Shown here: positions 31,236 through 42,114 of the stretch, piece by piece
Position numbering within the stretch: position 1 is the first letter of the stretch
Layout of the letters: each line of letters starts with the position of its first letter
Assembly (NCBI GenBank): GCA_033439685.1
Contig: JAUEDM010000005.1
Coordinates: 4,278,001 to 4,342,000, forward strand
Length of the DNA stretch: 64,000 nucleotides
Direction of reading: 5' to 3'
Origin: Apodospora peruviana
Taxonomy: Eukaryota; Ascomycota; Sordariomycetes; Sordariales; Lasiosphaeriaceae
Position numbers and translations under genes: made by a program
The notes under the pieces: generated by a model
Databases searched by the model: none
What the model was told of the DNA's origin: nothing
What the model saw: the letters and a program-made list of their open reading frames with translations, nothing else

Positions 31236-31622
31236 ATGAAACTATTTCCCTCCCGTAACCACTTCACTCAAGCCAACGACGTCAACCACTTCTCCGATCC
31301 AACAACGTCAACATCCACAAACAGCTTTAACCATATCCGCAAAGCTGTCAAGGTGGTGAAGGCCATGCTCGCCCAACTCGGTCAACTTCTCGATAAGGTC
31401 ACACATCTCTCGACGCCAAGTTCGCATCTCTCGGAACCAAATTCGACGCCGAGTTCGCATCCCTCGATGCCAACTCTGCCTGCATCCCTCGACACCAAGT
31501 TCACATCCGTCGACGCCATGTTGAAAGCCCTCAAGACCGAACTCACATCCCTCGACGCCAACTTCAAACCCCTCTATCCGTAAACCAAGCTCACACCCTT
31601 TCGAGGTGGATCTCGACGCCAA
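31236..31622 (+). pseudogene. Degenerate LDAKF-type repeat gene or repeat tract
   Basis: An open frame runs 31236-31583 (115 codons), but its middle is built from imperfect copies of a unit near CTCGACGCCAAGTTCGCATC, about 20-27 bp long, from about 31407 to 31622. Different copies read as SLDAKF-like peptides in different frames (SLDTKFTSVDAML, TELTSLDANFK in one frame, another copy reading LDAKFASLGTKF in the next). This suggests a protein with short coiled-coil-type repeats that has lost its frame by indels. The upstream part (RKAVKVVKAMLAQLGQLLDKV) also looks helical. No known family is recognised. It could still be a short expressed protein. Confidence 0.45.
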
Positions 31623-32286
31623 GCTTGCATACCTCGAGATTGACGACCATCAAGGCCGAGTTTTCGTATCCCTGAAAGGCGCAAACTTGACGGCGAGCGA
31701 ACATTAGCAAGAAAAGTCGAATCGTTTCAGGCTCAAAGTATCTGACAAAAGGCACGCGGCCTACTAAAGGCCTCCAAACGTCGGAGGTTATCCATTCTCG
31801 CTGTCGCCAATCAAGGATCCTTACTCGAACCGGATTGTCACCATCAGCGCTCGCTCTCGTAGAACACCCAGCCCCACGTTTTGCAGTATACCTTTTTTTG
31901 AACCCTTTTACCTCTTGCAAAAAAAACTCTGCAGAGGAAAGGTTTGCATCATCTATCTCACCCTGAGGTGCATCATCTACCTCACCCTGAGGGGTGCGCG
32001 TCGGCCACATCCAGCCGCTTTCCATTCCGACACGTCCAGTCCATACCCGTTGGCCATGGAAATAGACAGACCGCTGTGTCCTTCGAATCCCAGCCCCGTT
32101 TTTATTCGGACCTCCCCAGGAGAGAAGTATCGGTTTAGTAGTCAAATTTCTAACTGACAAGTTAAGTACTGGGAGAAACTTACAACTGATGGGAGGGAGA
32201 CTGGGGTGAGGACGGATGAGATGGAACGGAAGATAATGTTTTAAATCCCGGTACAGGCGTACTCGACCCCAATACTACCTGACCTA
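31623..32286. other. Intergenic region with a 24-bp duplication
   Basis: A minus-strand open frame (31591-32160) has no motif and runs through a tandem duplication, so it is not called. Otherwise 3' flank of the HET pseudogene. Confidence 0.45.
31945..31992. repeat. Two tandem 24-bp copies
   Basis: Copies at 31945-31968 and 31969-31992 differ at one base (T to C). Each ends CACCCTGAGG. Confidence 0.85.
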
Positions 32287-34243
32287 TTAAACCAAAATAA
32301 GCTCTTGCAACAAAGATGGATCGTCAGACCATGTCTCCCCTCTCATAACTCCGTGAACCCATGATGACGCAACAAGCGTATACGCATCGCCTCGAGACCT
32401 CAAGACCATCGGTACTCGCGATCCACCCAGCAAAAAGATCTCGTCTCCCTCACGACAATTGCATGCCACACCAATATAGCTACTATCGAGGACGAAGAAA
32501 GTGTAGTTGGCAATATTACACACAAGGCATGATGCAGAAATAGCAGACCGCGGTGCGGATGGTCGCTTTGCTGAAAGAGATACAACAGCTAGTCTGACAC
32601 GACGTCCTGGGTCCCTACAGTGGCTGCCCGTTTCCGGTATCTCTTCTGCGTTGAGAAGGCGACAATCTGGGTAGATCATAAGGTCGCAAAGTATGTACCA
32701 CTGCCCCGCAAATGTCGTCAACATAGTTCAGATCGCGTTAAGTGACATCCGCAGTCGTGGTGTAGCAAAGTACGGCGAGCGGCTCCTCCCCAGTTGGGTA
32801 AGACTCCATCTTGCTCACCATGCGGCACCACTCCCCAAACCTGGCGTTAAAGTCGATATAATAACGATCGTGTAACGGGAAATGGAGTCTGGAATCTCCA
32901 ATCTTTGGACATGAATTCGCAACTCTAGCGGTTCCAACCCGGTATCCTTCGAGGTGTAGCTTCCCGGGAACTAAGAAGGTAGATGAGCCAAGTGTACTTT
33001 CTTTCGCGGCCCTGACCTTCTCCGCATCACGATGAGCTGTATGAACGAGAATGATGGCACTTGTAACATCAACGATGTTGGCCTCGACGGGCCGGGACTG
33101 GTCAGGTTCCAAGTCGAGACTTGCGCAGAGGACGAGGGGCTGGGTCCAATCTGGAACCCATGACGGTAGGTTTAAATTGGAGCCCTCGACGTCGTCATTA
33201 TTGCGAATCGCCAGGCTTATGATACTCAAATCCGTGCGGCTCCGAATCCAGGTCGTGACAAAGCTCTCAAAGACAACCGAAATAGGCAAGGTATAATCTG
33301 GGAGCGGCAACTCGATACCCAACAGTTTGAAAAGTGCAAAAACGGAATACACTTTGTCGTGTCTGAGCGTGGTTTCGAAGGCCGAAATCGTGGCTAATAG
33401 GAAGAGCTCTGTCTCCTCTCTCCATATATCCGGTACTATGTGTTCAAGACAGTTCCGATAGACTTGCCGGCTTGCAATGCCAGTCACTGCTGGAGGCCCG
33501 CTAATGGAGAAGGGCAATACCGCATATGATATGTTGGCGATACTTTTCATCAGGTCATCCCATTCTATCCAGGCGTTTCCTCACAGAAGTCTACTGGACT
33601 TGGCGAAGGCGACCTCCTGGGTGGTCCACGATCTGGTAAACCAGGGATTTATGAATAGGACGATAATGCCGTCATGGTACGAGCCCTTCCAAGTCCCTTC
33701 ATACGAGGCATCGAAATGCTTCATCGCTTTCATCTTCAGCGGTTGAGTGACTGGCCGATGGAGCTGGGAGCAGACTCGATGTCGTAGATCTGGCCAAACG
33801 AGAGCAATGTTGCCAATGTCCCCCGCGCCCGTCGACCGTACGGGCCCAGCCAGACAAGGACGTGCGAGGCTCGACCATAGATCTCAGCCAAACAACTGGA
33901 TCTGAGTGATACGGTCGCGCATGCCAGTCTCGGTGTCGCTCTGGCCAATGCAGACTGCATCAACCCAGAGCTTACGAGCAGACAGCGACGACCGAAGGCG
34001 GACGAGAGCGCTGCGGCAGTTTTCCGTCACCAGCATCCGGTGGCCATCACACCAGATGGGGAGGGTCCCAGTTCGGGCTCCCCGACGTGTATGATAGCGC
34101 CTCGTAGGTGTTTTCGGATGCGTCCAGGTCCACCTCTTCGCTTTGGCAGACGACCGGCGCGCCTCTCCTGATGGCAGGCTGTAATTTTAAGAGCCTGATT
34201 GACGGTCTGAGAAAAGTGGCTGGTGGACGAAGGTATCGGACAT
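32287..34243 (-). pseudogene. HET-domain pseudogene
   Basis: All blocks of a HET protein appear in order on the minus strand but in changing frames. From a possible ATG at 34243: SIRLLKLQP and YEALSYTSG, then after a shift CDGHRMLVTENCRSAL and LWVDAVCIGQSD, then after a further shift (near 33893) AEIYGRASHVLVWLGP. Next comes RSWTTQEVAFAKS followed by a TGA where relatives have Trp, then a long intact frame 33550-32738 with NLPSWVPDWTQP. The C-terminal REGDEIFLLGGSRVPMVLRS and SWVHGVMRGE close the gene at 32287. At least four indels or stops disable it, so no long product is possible. One stop (TGG to TGA) is a G-to-A change compatible with repeat-induced mutation, but most lesions are indels. 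It is a separate copy from the intact HET gene upstream, not a recent duplicate by eye. Confidence 0.85.
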
Positions 34244-34845
34244 CTCTAGGGATGATGATGAGTTCGGAAGGGATAGTGTGGCGGCTGATTGACAGGTGTT
34301 TTGTACGTTGGGCTTTAGTAGTTTGAACTGTTGGGCTTGAAACAGAACGTCCACGACCCTAAACCCTATAGGGAAGCGAAGCGAGCCGTCCAGGAACGGT
34401 AATTGGAATTCCCTCCACGTTAGCTTTTGTGGCGTCCAATCGTGACCATCTCGACTGCTCCGCCACGATGAATGAATGCACTGAGAACCCGTTGTTCAGC
34501 TCCTGATGGGCGGCTTCGGTGCATGACTGCCTGCAGCTAAGGGCCCGAAGAACGCCAGCTCAAGGCAGATTCATAAGCAGGCTCTGGCTGGTTGGCAGGC
34601 AGCCAAGCCGTGATGGCGACTGATGGTCGATGATGTGGCGGGCAGCAGCACACGATTTTCAACGCGGGGGTCGCAGAATCGTGGTTTCTCAAACCGACAT
34701 CTCCTTGTCCACTTCACGTGCTTTTCTTTTTCCCATTGCTTGTCATTTCGTCACGGGCAATATCGCATTTCTTTCTCGCCTAACTAGTACTCTTTTTTCT
34801 TCCCCGAGACGAGCTAACCCTGTCAAACTCTCGTCCTCGGCTCTG
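34244..34845. other. Intergenic region, promoter of the coiled-coil gene
   Basis: A divergent interval between the HET pseudogene and the coiled-coil gene. The frame of the latter stays open back to 34630, but that part is not protein-like. No other feature seen. Confidence 0.5.
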
Positions 34846-37216
34846 ATGTTTGGCTCTCGGCGGAAGGCAAACAGAAACTCGGGGACGGGGCAGTTTGCCC
34901 AGAGGGGTGAGCAGACACCCGCGGATGCTGAAAAGGCGTTATCTGGCGCTGTCGCGGCGACGAAGGATACAAACTGGCTTTCTTCAGGGGCGGTATACGA
35001 TGGAAGCAAGGATTCGGGGGGACGGCCGTATGGCGCGTCCCCGTCCCCGACCGCTCCGTCGACAATTCCAGGGCGTGAGGGATCGAGAAACGACCGTGAT
35101 CAGCGAGGTGGTCCGCCTGAACACTACCGCGAGCGGAAAGCGGTCCCATATCGAAGTGACATGTTGGAAAGGATTGATGACTCCGACCTCGACCACGGTC
35201 CACCGCTTCCTATTCGAAGGGCGATAACGGGTGGCGGACGCGAGGCTTCATCACCCGCAAAGGACCGCGAAGTAAGTCATGGGACAACAAGCCCGCCGGC
35301 CAAACCGGAACATGCAAAGATGCTGGACGACCTGATGGAGCGGTATGAGCGGAAAGAGGAGGAAGCACGCAAAAAGCATCAGGCAGAGCTGCGCCAGAAC
35401 GAAAACGAAAAGGCCAGAATGCAAGCGAAATTCGAGGATACCTTGAACCAGTACCAAGCACAACTCGCTGCTCTTCAAGCCAATCATGCCAACCAGCTGC
35501 AGAAAGAGCGCCACGATAGAGAACAACACATTTCCCTGCTGGCCGCTGACTACCAGGATCGCGGCAAGGCGTCGGAGGAGAAGGCGCTGGCACAGTGCAG
35601 AGGGCTTGAGGAGGACCTGAAACGGCTGCAGGAACATTACGAGGACAAGCTGAGAAAGCAAAACGAATCGAATGAAGCTACCATCAAGACGTTGCGGACA
35701 GAACGCGCAAACATGGCCGGACACTTGAACAATCAGCTGGACATGACTCAACGGGTGAAACAAGAGCAGATCAACGCACTTCGCAAGGAGCTGAGCCTCA
35801 AAGCCACCGAGATTGAGAACCATAAAGCACAGAAAGACGGGCTTATATCGGAAATGGCCGATATGCAGAAGGAGAATCGGATCCTGCGTGACGAGGTTGT
35901 GGTATCCAGGAAGGACCAGGAGAGTATGCGGTATGACCTTGAGAGGAAGCTCAAGGGCCAGATGGAGAACGCGGAGAAGCTGGAGACGAAATGGAAGCAT
36001 GAAATGCAGCAGCTGAAGGACCGCCATGCTCAGGAGGTGCAGAACTTGCGGATGCAGACCGATCGCCAACGCCACCAGTATGAAGGACAGCTCATGGAGA
36101 AGGACCGGAAGTTTGTCGAAAATCTTGAGGGATACCAGTCCGACTTCAGGAAGGAAGCCGACCGGCTGGCCGCGCAGCATCACAGGAACACGGTTCACCT
36201 GAAGGAGCGGATCGTGTCTCTAGAAGGCTCGTTGGTGGACAATATTGATGACTTGCGGCCATCTTTCGGAGGCGATTCGCTCAAGATCAAGTTCAGAAAT
36301 CTTAAACTCAAGGTCGAGACGATCACAGAGCCCTTCAACCTCAATCTCGTGTCGTCTGGCGGAAGTGTCGAGGAGCTGGACCCGACCGGCTTCCTCGCGC
36401 GAGAGGGCAAGAACCAAATGCGTTTCTTCCTCCGGAGTCTGTGCTGGTCAACCATTATCGAAGGCTTCTTCTCGGCACCATTCGGTTTTGGGGCATTTGG
36501 ACGAGGGGAGGGCAGGCAGCTGTTAATTAACCTGTATTGCACGTGGCAAAGGCTTTTTGATCCGGCCTTCACGGGGTTTATCTCTGGTAAGTCGACCTGG
36601 CGTGACTCTGATGAGAAACCTGAGATCGCTGACAATGATGATGATAGCCCCCGAACTCAAAGACCAAGAAGATTTTGAGCCCTTTTACCGTGACAAGTTT
36701 GCCAACTTGTGGCGATCGGCGACCTTTCAGTCCATCATGACAGCCGTGCAGCCGACGAAGGGGAGCAAAGTGTCGAAGAGGACGTCAGATGCACCCAACC
36801 GTGAAGAGCCACCAACCAATGAAGCGGCGGTAGGGATAGCAAAGGTCTTTGTCCAAAACGTGGAAAGGGTCAGGAGTGACCTCTTGGGCATGCTCAAGCG
36901 GGCTTGTGGCGGATCGAGTGTCAGCGGGGAGATTGAGGGAATCGTGGACGAGATTGTGAGGTCGGCCAGTCTGTTAGCAGTGGAATTTGGGGCACACGGG
37001 GCGAAGATTTGCTTCGGCATGCCAAAGACTCGGGATATAGTTCAGATCGGAACCGAGTTTGTCGATTGCGAAGACGGTGATGGGAACCGGGGGGCGTTGG
37101 AGACGGTGCAATTGGCCGTGTCACCGTCGCTGTTTATGATCGGGGATGGTCGCAACGATCTCACCACGGCCACTTGTCTCTTCCCAGGTGAGATATATCC
37201 CGAAAGGGCATCGTGA
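34846..37216 (+). CDS. Long coiled-coil protein
   Basis: Exons 34846-36586 and 36648-37216, with a 61-bp intron (GTAAGT..GATAG), encode 769 residues. The ATG at 34846 (MFGSRRKANRN) is chosen because the in-frame extension to 34630 is low-complexity and unlike the rest. Residues about 1-150 are Gly/Ser/Pro-rich and probably disordered. About 160-480 is an almost continuous coiled coil, rich in Glu, Lys and Gln with heptads such as LMERYERKEEEARKKHQAEL. The last 280 residues form a separate, less charged domain starting at LRPSFGGDSLKIKFRNLKLKVETI, followed by hydrophobic helices (FLRSLCWSTIIEGFF). Fungal relatives of this type are conserved but uncharacterised; a scaffold or cytoskeletal role is only a guess. 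A further intron at the 3' end (GTGAGA at 37189) is possible and would alter the last residues. Confidence 0.75.
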
Positions 37217-37578
37217 TGAGCTGGGTCTTCAGTCTGGGCCTAAGAACATGGATTGTTGCATTTGATGGAGTGGCGTGGCATGTTAGGGCTTCCGGCGCTT
37301 GTCGAAATGGTCGAGAAAGAACAGGTTTAGACTGGAAGAAATGGCAAATGGAAAGAGAAAGGAATAGGGTGCAAAAAATTCTCGTTGATGCCGTGGCTTG
37401 AAGGCAAGAACAGACCAGTTAATACTGGACGTCATGGACAGCAAGTTTTATTATTGAGGTGGTCTCGAGGATTATTATTTTGTTCTTTTTGAGAAACTCG
37501 TTCCTCCTTCGTTGACACTGGAGCTCCAGGCCCCACCCCCGGAGCCCGGGCCGCCCACTGTGCCCTGGGCATTACAGA
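37217..37578. other. Short intergenic region
   Basis: Between the convergent coiled-coil and iron-dehydrogenase genes. Nothing seen beyond 3' flanks. Confidence 0.6.
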
Positions 37579-38841
37579 TCACTGTCCTTGACTGCCCCAC
37601 GCCATCTCCAAAATCTCCAAGACTTCCTCCCGAGTGATGGCAACAGGATTTGTGGGAATGTTTCGGTCTGTCATTGCATTCTTCGCCAGCTCTCCAAGCC
37701 TCTCCTTACCAATCCCGACGTCTTTCAGACAAGTCGGCATCCCGAGCTCTGCAACGTATGCGCCCACAGCATCACCTGCGCTCAAAGTCTTTGGCGACAA
37801 GCCTCTGCGCTTCAGCGCCTCGGCGACTCTCTTGTCTGTCCAGAACGCGTCGAGCACTCGCCTCTGTCGCTCTGCCATCCACGCGTCTCCGTTGTCTCGA
37901 TTCCACCTCAGCACAGATGGCAGCATTACACAGCTTGTCTCGCCGTGCCCGACCCCCATTGGCCCGAGCTGGTGGCCGATGCCGTGACTGGCGCCCATCT
38001 GCACTCCCGACTTGAACCCCCGAATCGCCTCGATCACACCGAGCATCTCGCTACGTCGCGCCTCGAGGTCTTCCGGGTTCTGTTTGGTGGCCAGGAGATT
38101 TGGCAGTAACAACCTCAGACCCTTGACCAACGTCCGTTCGACCTCGACAAGCTGGGCCTCGTTCCCTTCCTTCGGCCGAAAGAACGACGAGCAGAGCCCT
38201 TCCACACAGTGATCCACCGCCCGCATCCCCGAGCTCAACCAAACGCGCTCCGGCGTCGACACAGTCAGTGCAGGATCAAGAATGACAAGCTGCGCCCCAA
38301 TGGTTGGGTGCTGAAACGATGTCTTTCGATTGTTGCGCAGATCGGTCCCTCCGCCCGCCGCGTTGTACTCGCCGCCAGAGAGCGATGTGGGAATGTTGAT
38401 GGTCGGGATCGTGCAGGCCTTGAGCGTTGCCGGATCGGGCTTTGCGCGGATATGCAGCTTGTCGAGGGCACCCAGCGTGAATGCGCCGTTGGCTACGGCG
38501 AATGACGCCACTTTTGCTGCGTCGGTCAAAGATCCGGCGCCGAGGGTGACGATCAAGTCGGCGCGCAGGTCACGGAGATCGGCAGCGACTTCGAGCACAT
38601 CGGGCCACGGCACATGCTGTCGGATGCCATATCGGATGCCGACCACTCTGTCGCCGAGAGCTTCCTTCAGCGTGACGAAGGCGTCCGTCGTACTGATCGA
38701 CTTGGAAACGATGATGTAGGCCCTGCTTGCACCAAATGTCTCGACAACATGGTGCTTGCAAGATTGCGCAAAGGGGATGCCGATCGAGACATATGGCTTT
38801 GGTTGCAAGGCCTGGAAATAGGTCTCGCCTTCAAGAACCAT
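37579..38841 (-). CDS. Iron-containing alcohol dehydrogenase, maleylacetate-reductase type
   Basis: A single-exon frame of 420 residues. The N-terminal NAD(P)-binding half has DLIVTLGAGSLTDAAKV near residue 100. The substrate loop TSLSGGEYNAAGG follows. The metal-binding half has MRAVDHCVEGLCS and the histidine-rich HGIGHQLGPMGVGHG near residue 285. These are the landmarks of group III Fe-dependent dehydrogenases, and the sequence leans to maleylacetate reductase, which acts at the end of resorcinol or hydroxyquinol breakdown by reducing maleylacetate to 3-oxoadipate. No ring-cleaving dioxygenase lies beside it, so the pathway is inferred from family only. Cytosolic, normal length, no introns. 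Confidence 0.85.
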   Translation of the reverse strand: MVLEGETYFQALQPKPYVSIGIPFAQSCKHHVVETFGASRAYIIVSKSISTTDAFVTLKEALGDRVVGIRYGIRQHVPWPDVLEVAADLRDLRADLIVTLGAGSLTDAAKVASFAVANGAFTLGALDKLHIRAKPDPATLKACTIPTINIPTSLSGGEYNAAGGGTDLRNNRKTSFQHPTIGAQLVILDPALTVSTPERVWLSSGMRAVDHCVEGLCSSFFRPKEGNEAQLVEVERTLVKGLRLLLPNLLATKQNPEDLEARRSEMLGVIEAIRGFKSGVQMGASHGIGHQLGPMGVGHGETSCVMLPSVLRWNRDNGDAWMAERQRRVLDAFWTDKRVAEALKRRGLSPKTLSAGDAVGAYVAELGMPTCLKDVGIGKERLGELAKNAMTDRNIPTNPVAITREEVLEILEMAWGSQGQ

Positions 38842-40225
38842 CCTGATGGACTGGAAATAGGGGCTTATGGCTCGCTTGGCTTCGGTTGTGTCGCATCAGC
38901 AGCAACGGTCTGCGAGTCACACAAGGTCCGCCCTTGACGGTGACGGCAGCGAAGTGACAACCTTCGGTCCGGTCCCGAGAGAGGCTCGCGATGTCGGCAG
39001 ATGACGAATCCCTTTCTCCAGGTTTCTCCACAGCATGTCTGGCTTCCCCGCTACGCGCCGCAATCGGGCCCGGCGAGCACATCTGAACAACGACCAGTGC
39101 AAACTGCCATGAGCCATCCAACACTACGCTAACGTGCCATACCATAGCAGCTGCATAGCTAACATACGGCCTGGAGGTCGGTCATGGCGCGCCCTTTCAA
39201 TGCCGGCAACAAAGCGCCGAGAGGCAATGTTGTGCCATCCGGGCTCAGCGCCCCTACTTCCAGGCCCATTGCACTACTTCTTGCTGGCAACCGTTTGCAT
39301 CCAGTATCAAGTTCCGAGTCAAGCATTTACTTGATGTACATTGAGTTCACCACGGCTATGCATCTGATATGATCGTTGGTCAGATCACCGCCCCGAAGAT
39401 CAGCAGTCAGACCGATGAACCATATCGTATCTGCTCAGCGTATAGAATACGTATGGCGTATTCGCCCTCAATCAGTGCGTCATTGCCAACCTGGGAGGCC
39501 GTTTCAGAGACCATGGCAGTGCCATATCTCTGCGTACAGTGTCATTTACATCCTTACTGTCCTCTCGAACCACAGCCCAGGAACCAGTTGGTTCATTGCC
39601 ATTTTCGTTGTGCTATGTTCTACCACGTGCTGAAACAACCATACGCTGGTCTCGTCCGTACCAATGCGTCTGAACGGGTCTCGATACACTTTCGCGCTCT
39701 CTCTAGCTCCCGCTTGTAGCACCGGGCATGGAGGTTCCACGGTCATGGGTCAAGAGGAATCCCGATGAATAACGCACCCATCAATCTACTGGATTCCATC
39801 ATGTTAGTCTCGGGAAGCAGGAATACGGGAGAAGCCGTAATCCGTTGGACCAGACTCGGCTGCCTCGTGCACTGGTGTTGCGTGAAGATGTTAGTCCAAC
39901 TTCAACCCCTGAGGCGCTTCGGAGGTCGCACGGAATATGAGGCCGAGTCCATATCACGAGAGCAGCGTATTGGACTGCTGTTGTATGCGGCGCGGTCGTG
40001 TCGCTGAAGTTGCATCCCTGCCTGTTTACCCAGTCTGTGCCTCATTGCAGGCAAAGAGGATTAATACCCAGCAATCCCATCCTCCTCGTCCTCGTCAGCC
40101 CATGAGATCATCACCCACCCCGTCATCGCCATCCACTCCATTCTTTATATCTACCTCGTATCGGCCTGGTTCGGCCCAACCTCCCATTCTATATACATCA
40201 CAGTCTTTCACCGATTTTGTACAAC
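38842..40225. other. Gene-free interval
   Basis: About 1.4 kb between divergent genes, so it contains both promoters. No supported gene. A TATATA-like run near 40190 could serve the hydrolase. Confidence 0.5.
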
Positions 40226-41410
40226 ATGCCACACTTCTTACTTCCGTCATTCTTCACAAGGGTACTGCTCATAGCACTGAGCATAGTACTCCTTGCCGTT
40301 CTTGGAGTTGGCATAGGCGTATCCGCAACCCCGGTAACCAAACGCGCCGGCTCCGTGGTCCAGAAAGCCGCTGAGCCGGTCGTCATCGACTCTGCGGGAA
40401 TCTACATCCGCGCCAGCCCCCTCAACACCGGGAACGGGCATATCATAGCGGGCTACGCCGCCCAAGACGGAAATCAGCATGTCCTCCGCGCGGCGCGAAG
40501 CACCGACAACGGCCAGTCATGGATCCAGCTGGGCGAGGTCACGCGCGGCGATTCGGCGACGCACGACATCGACAACGCGATGCCTCTCCAGCTCCCCAGC
40601 TCGGGGAGAATCCTGTACGCCTTCCGAAACCACGACAAAGCAGCCACCGGTCGCCTACAAGACGGCAGCGTCGTGTTCGCTTACACGCACTACCGCATTA
40701 CAATCTGCTACTCGGACAACGGCGGCCTAACGTGGCAGTTTTTGTCACAGGTAGACGAGCGCACCGCCAACATGGCACCGGGCATGCTCAACGGGTTATG
40801 GGAACCCTTCCTCAGAATAGCGAGAGACGGGACCACGCTGCAGTGTTACTATTCTGCGGAAAACGATTCCGGTGATCAGGATAACTTGATGAGGTACTCG
40901 CGAGATGGGGGCAAGACCTGGAGTGCTGCCATCATAGTATCAGGTGGCGATCGCGATAACGCAAGGGACGGAATGACTGGCGTCGCGGAGGTCGACGCCT
41001 CGGGAAAGCTGGTCTGTGTATTCGAGAGTTACCAGGACGGGTATTTCTCCATCAATAGGGTGCTGTCGCATGATGATGGGTACACATGGGGCGAGCGGGC
41101 AAGGGTGTATACCGCCGCGGGCGGAAAAGATGCCGGCGCGCCGCAGGTGTACAATGTCGGCGGGACGCTGGTCACATCTTTCATGACCAATGAAGCCGTG
41201 GACGTGGGACACGTTGATGGGGGCCAGATGAAGGTCGTCACGAGTACCAACGGGGCGCAGAAGTGGAGCAGTATGGGCCAGGACGGGACCGTTACCGCTG
41301 ACGCGGGATCACATTGGCCTGGTCTGTATACCATCGATGAGAGTCATTTTCTGGCGCTGTACTCGAAGGATGGGCTGGGGGCGGTTAGTCAGTTGTATAA
41401 GCTTGTTTAG
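40226..41410 (+). CDS. Secreted GH93/sialidase-fold glycoside hydrolase
   Basis: A single exon from the ATG at 40226, 394 residues. Residues about 8-33 form a long hydrophobic segment, either a signal peptide or a signal anchor, followed by a basic ATPVTKR that could be a processing site. The rest is a six-bladed beta-propeller pattern with Asp-box repeats: STDNGQSW, YSDNGGLTW, YSRDGGKTW and SHDDGYTW. The blocks YAFRNHDK, LWEPFLRIARDG, QCYYSAEN, ARDGMTGV and VCVFESYQ match exo-arabinanases of family GH93 better than true sialidases, and the two glutamates in WEPF and VFES are candidate catalytic residues. Expected role is release of arabinobiose from plant arabinan outside the cell. The GH93 call is by memory of motifs. 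Confidence 0.75.
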   Translation: MPHFLLPSFFTRVLLIALSIVLLAVLGVGIGVSATPVTKRAGSVVQKAAEPVVIDSAGIYIRASPLNTGNGHIIAGYAAQDGNQHVLRAARSTDNGQSWIQLGEVTRGDSATHDIDNAMPLQLPSSGRILYAFRNHDKAATGRLQDGSVVFAYTHYRITICYSDNGGLTWQFLSQVDERTANMAPGMLNGLWEPFLRIARDGTTLQCYYSAENDSGDQDNLMRYSRDGGKTWSAAIIVSGGDRDNARDGMTGVAEVDASGKLVCVFESYQDGYFSINRVLSHDDGYTWGERARVYTAAGGKDAGAPQVYNVGGTLVTSFMTNEAVDVGHVDGGQMKVVTSTNGAQKWSSMGQDGTVTADAGSHWPGLYTIDESHFLALYSKDGLGAVSQLYKLV

Positions 41411-42114
41411 GTAACTAAGCTTAGGTTGTGGCTAGGGAAGGTCGGTTTTGGGTAGGATCTTTGCGGGTTACTTGGCTCTCTGAAAATGGGGGTTGGATCT
41501 CTGGAAACAAGTAGAGAGAAACGGGAGGGCAAGTTTGGCTTATATACTGAGGAACTGAGATGTTTTCTTGGTGGTCGCTAGGTCGATATTCTGCTGAGAC
41601 GGGAGGTTTTTATCATGTTAGGGGCGACCTTGGTTCTTTACAGTAGAGCATGTATTATCAAATTCTGCTTCACATATTTCAAGGCAAGTAGCACCTATTT
41701 AACGCGCCCGAACTACACGTGGAGAGCATCGTACTATTGAATCTTGGTGCTGTCAAGTCATACGAATTCTTAGTAGCTCAGTCCTGTTGTAGGGCGCTTT
41801 ATTTCAACTGTTGAATAAGAAAGAGTCCGAGACGAAGGAAAGTGCCCGAGACTTTATTTATATGAACATGCCTAAACCCATAGAAAGGGGTTTTATTTGC
41901 ATACAAGAATCGAGCCCGCGCTTTGACAACTTGAAACGCTCCAATTCATAACCAATATGGAACCGAAAGTGTGAAATGCAAATAGTACAGCAAATCCAAA
42001 GAAGTTACTCAATTTTACACGTGCTACAAACAGCTAGGTATCCTAACAAAACCACACAACACTCAATATCTCATCACCCCATTCCATTTCATTCATTCAA
42101 TCCTGAACCCATTC
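41411..42114. other. Intergenic region
   Basis: Between the convergent hydrolase and zinc-dehydrogenase genes. Nothing seen beyond AT-rich 3' flanks. Confidence 0.6.

Noticed and set aside
31591..32160. Minus-strand frame of 189 codons
   Set aside because: It runs through a 24-bp tandem duplication and into the repeat tract. No recognisable domain.
40226..41410. True sialidase (GH33)
   Set aside because: Asp boxes are shared by both families, but blocks such as WEPF and ARDGMTGV fit GH93 better, and no clear sialidase Arg triad was recognised.
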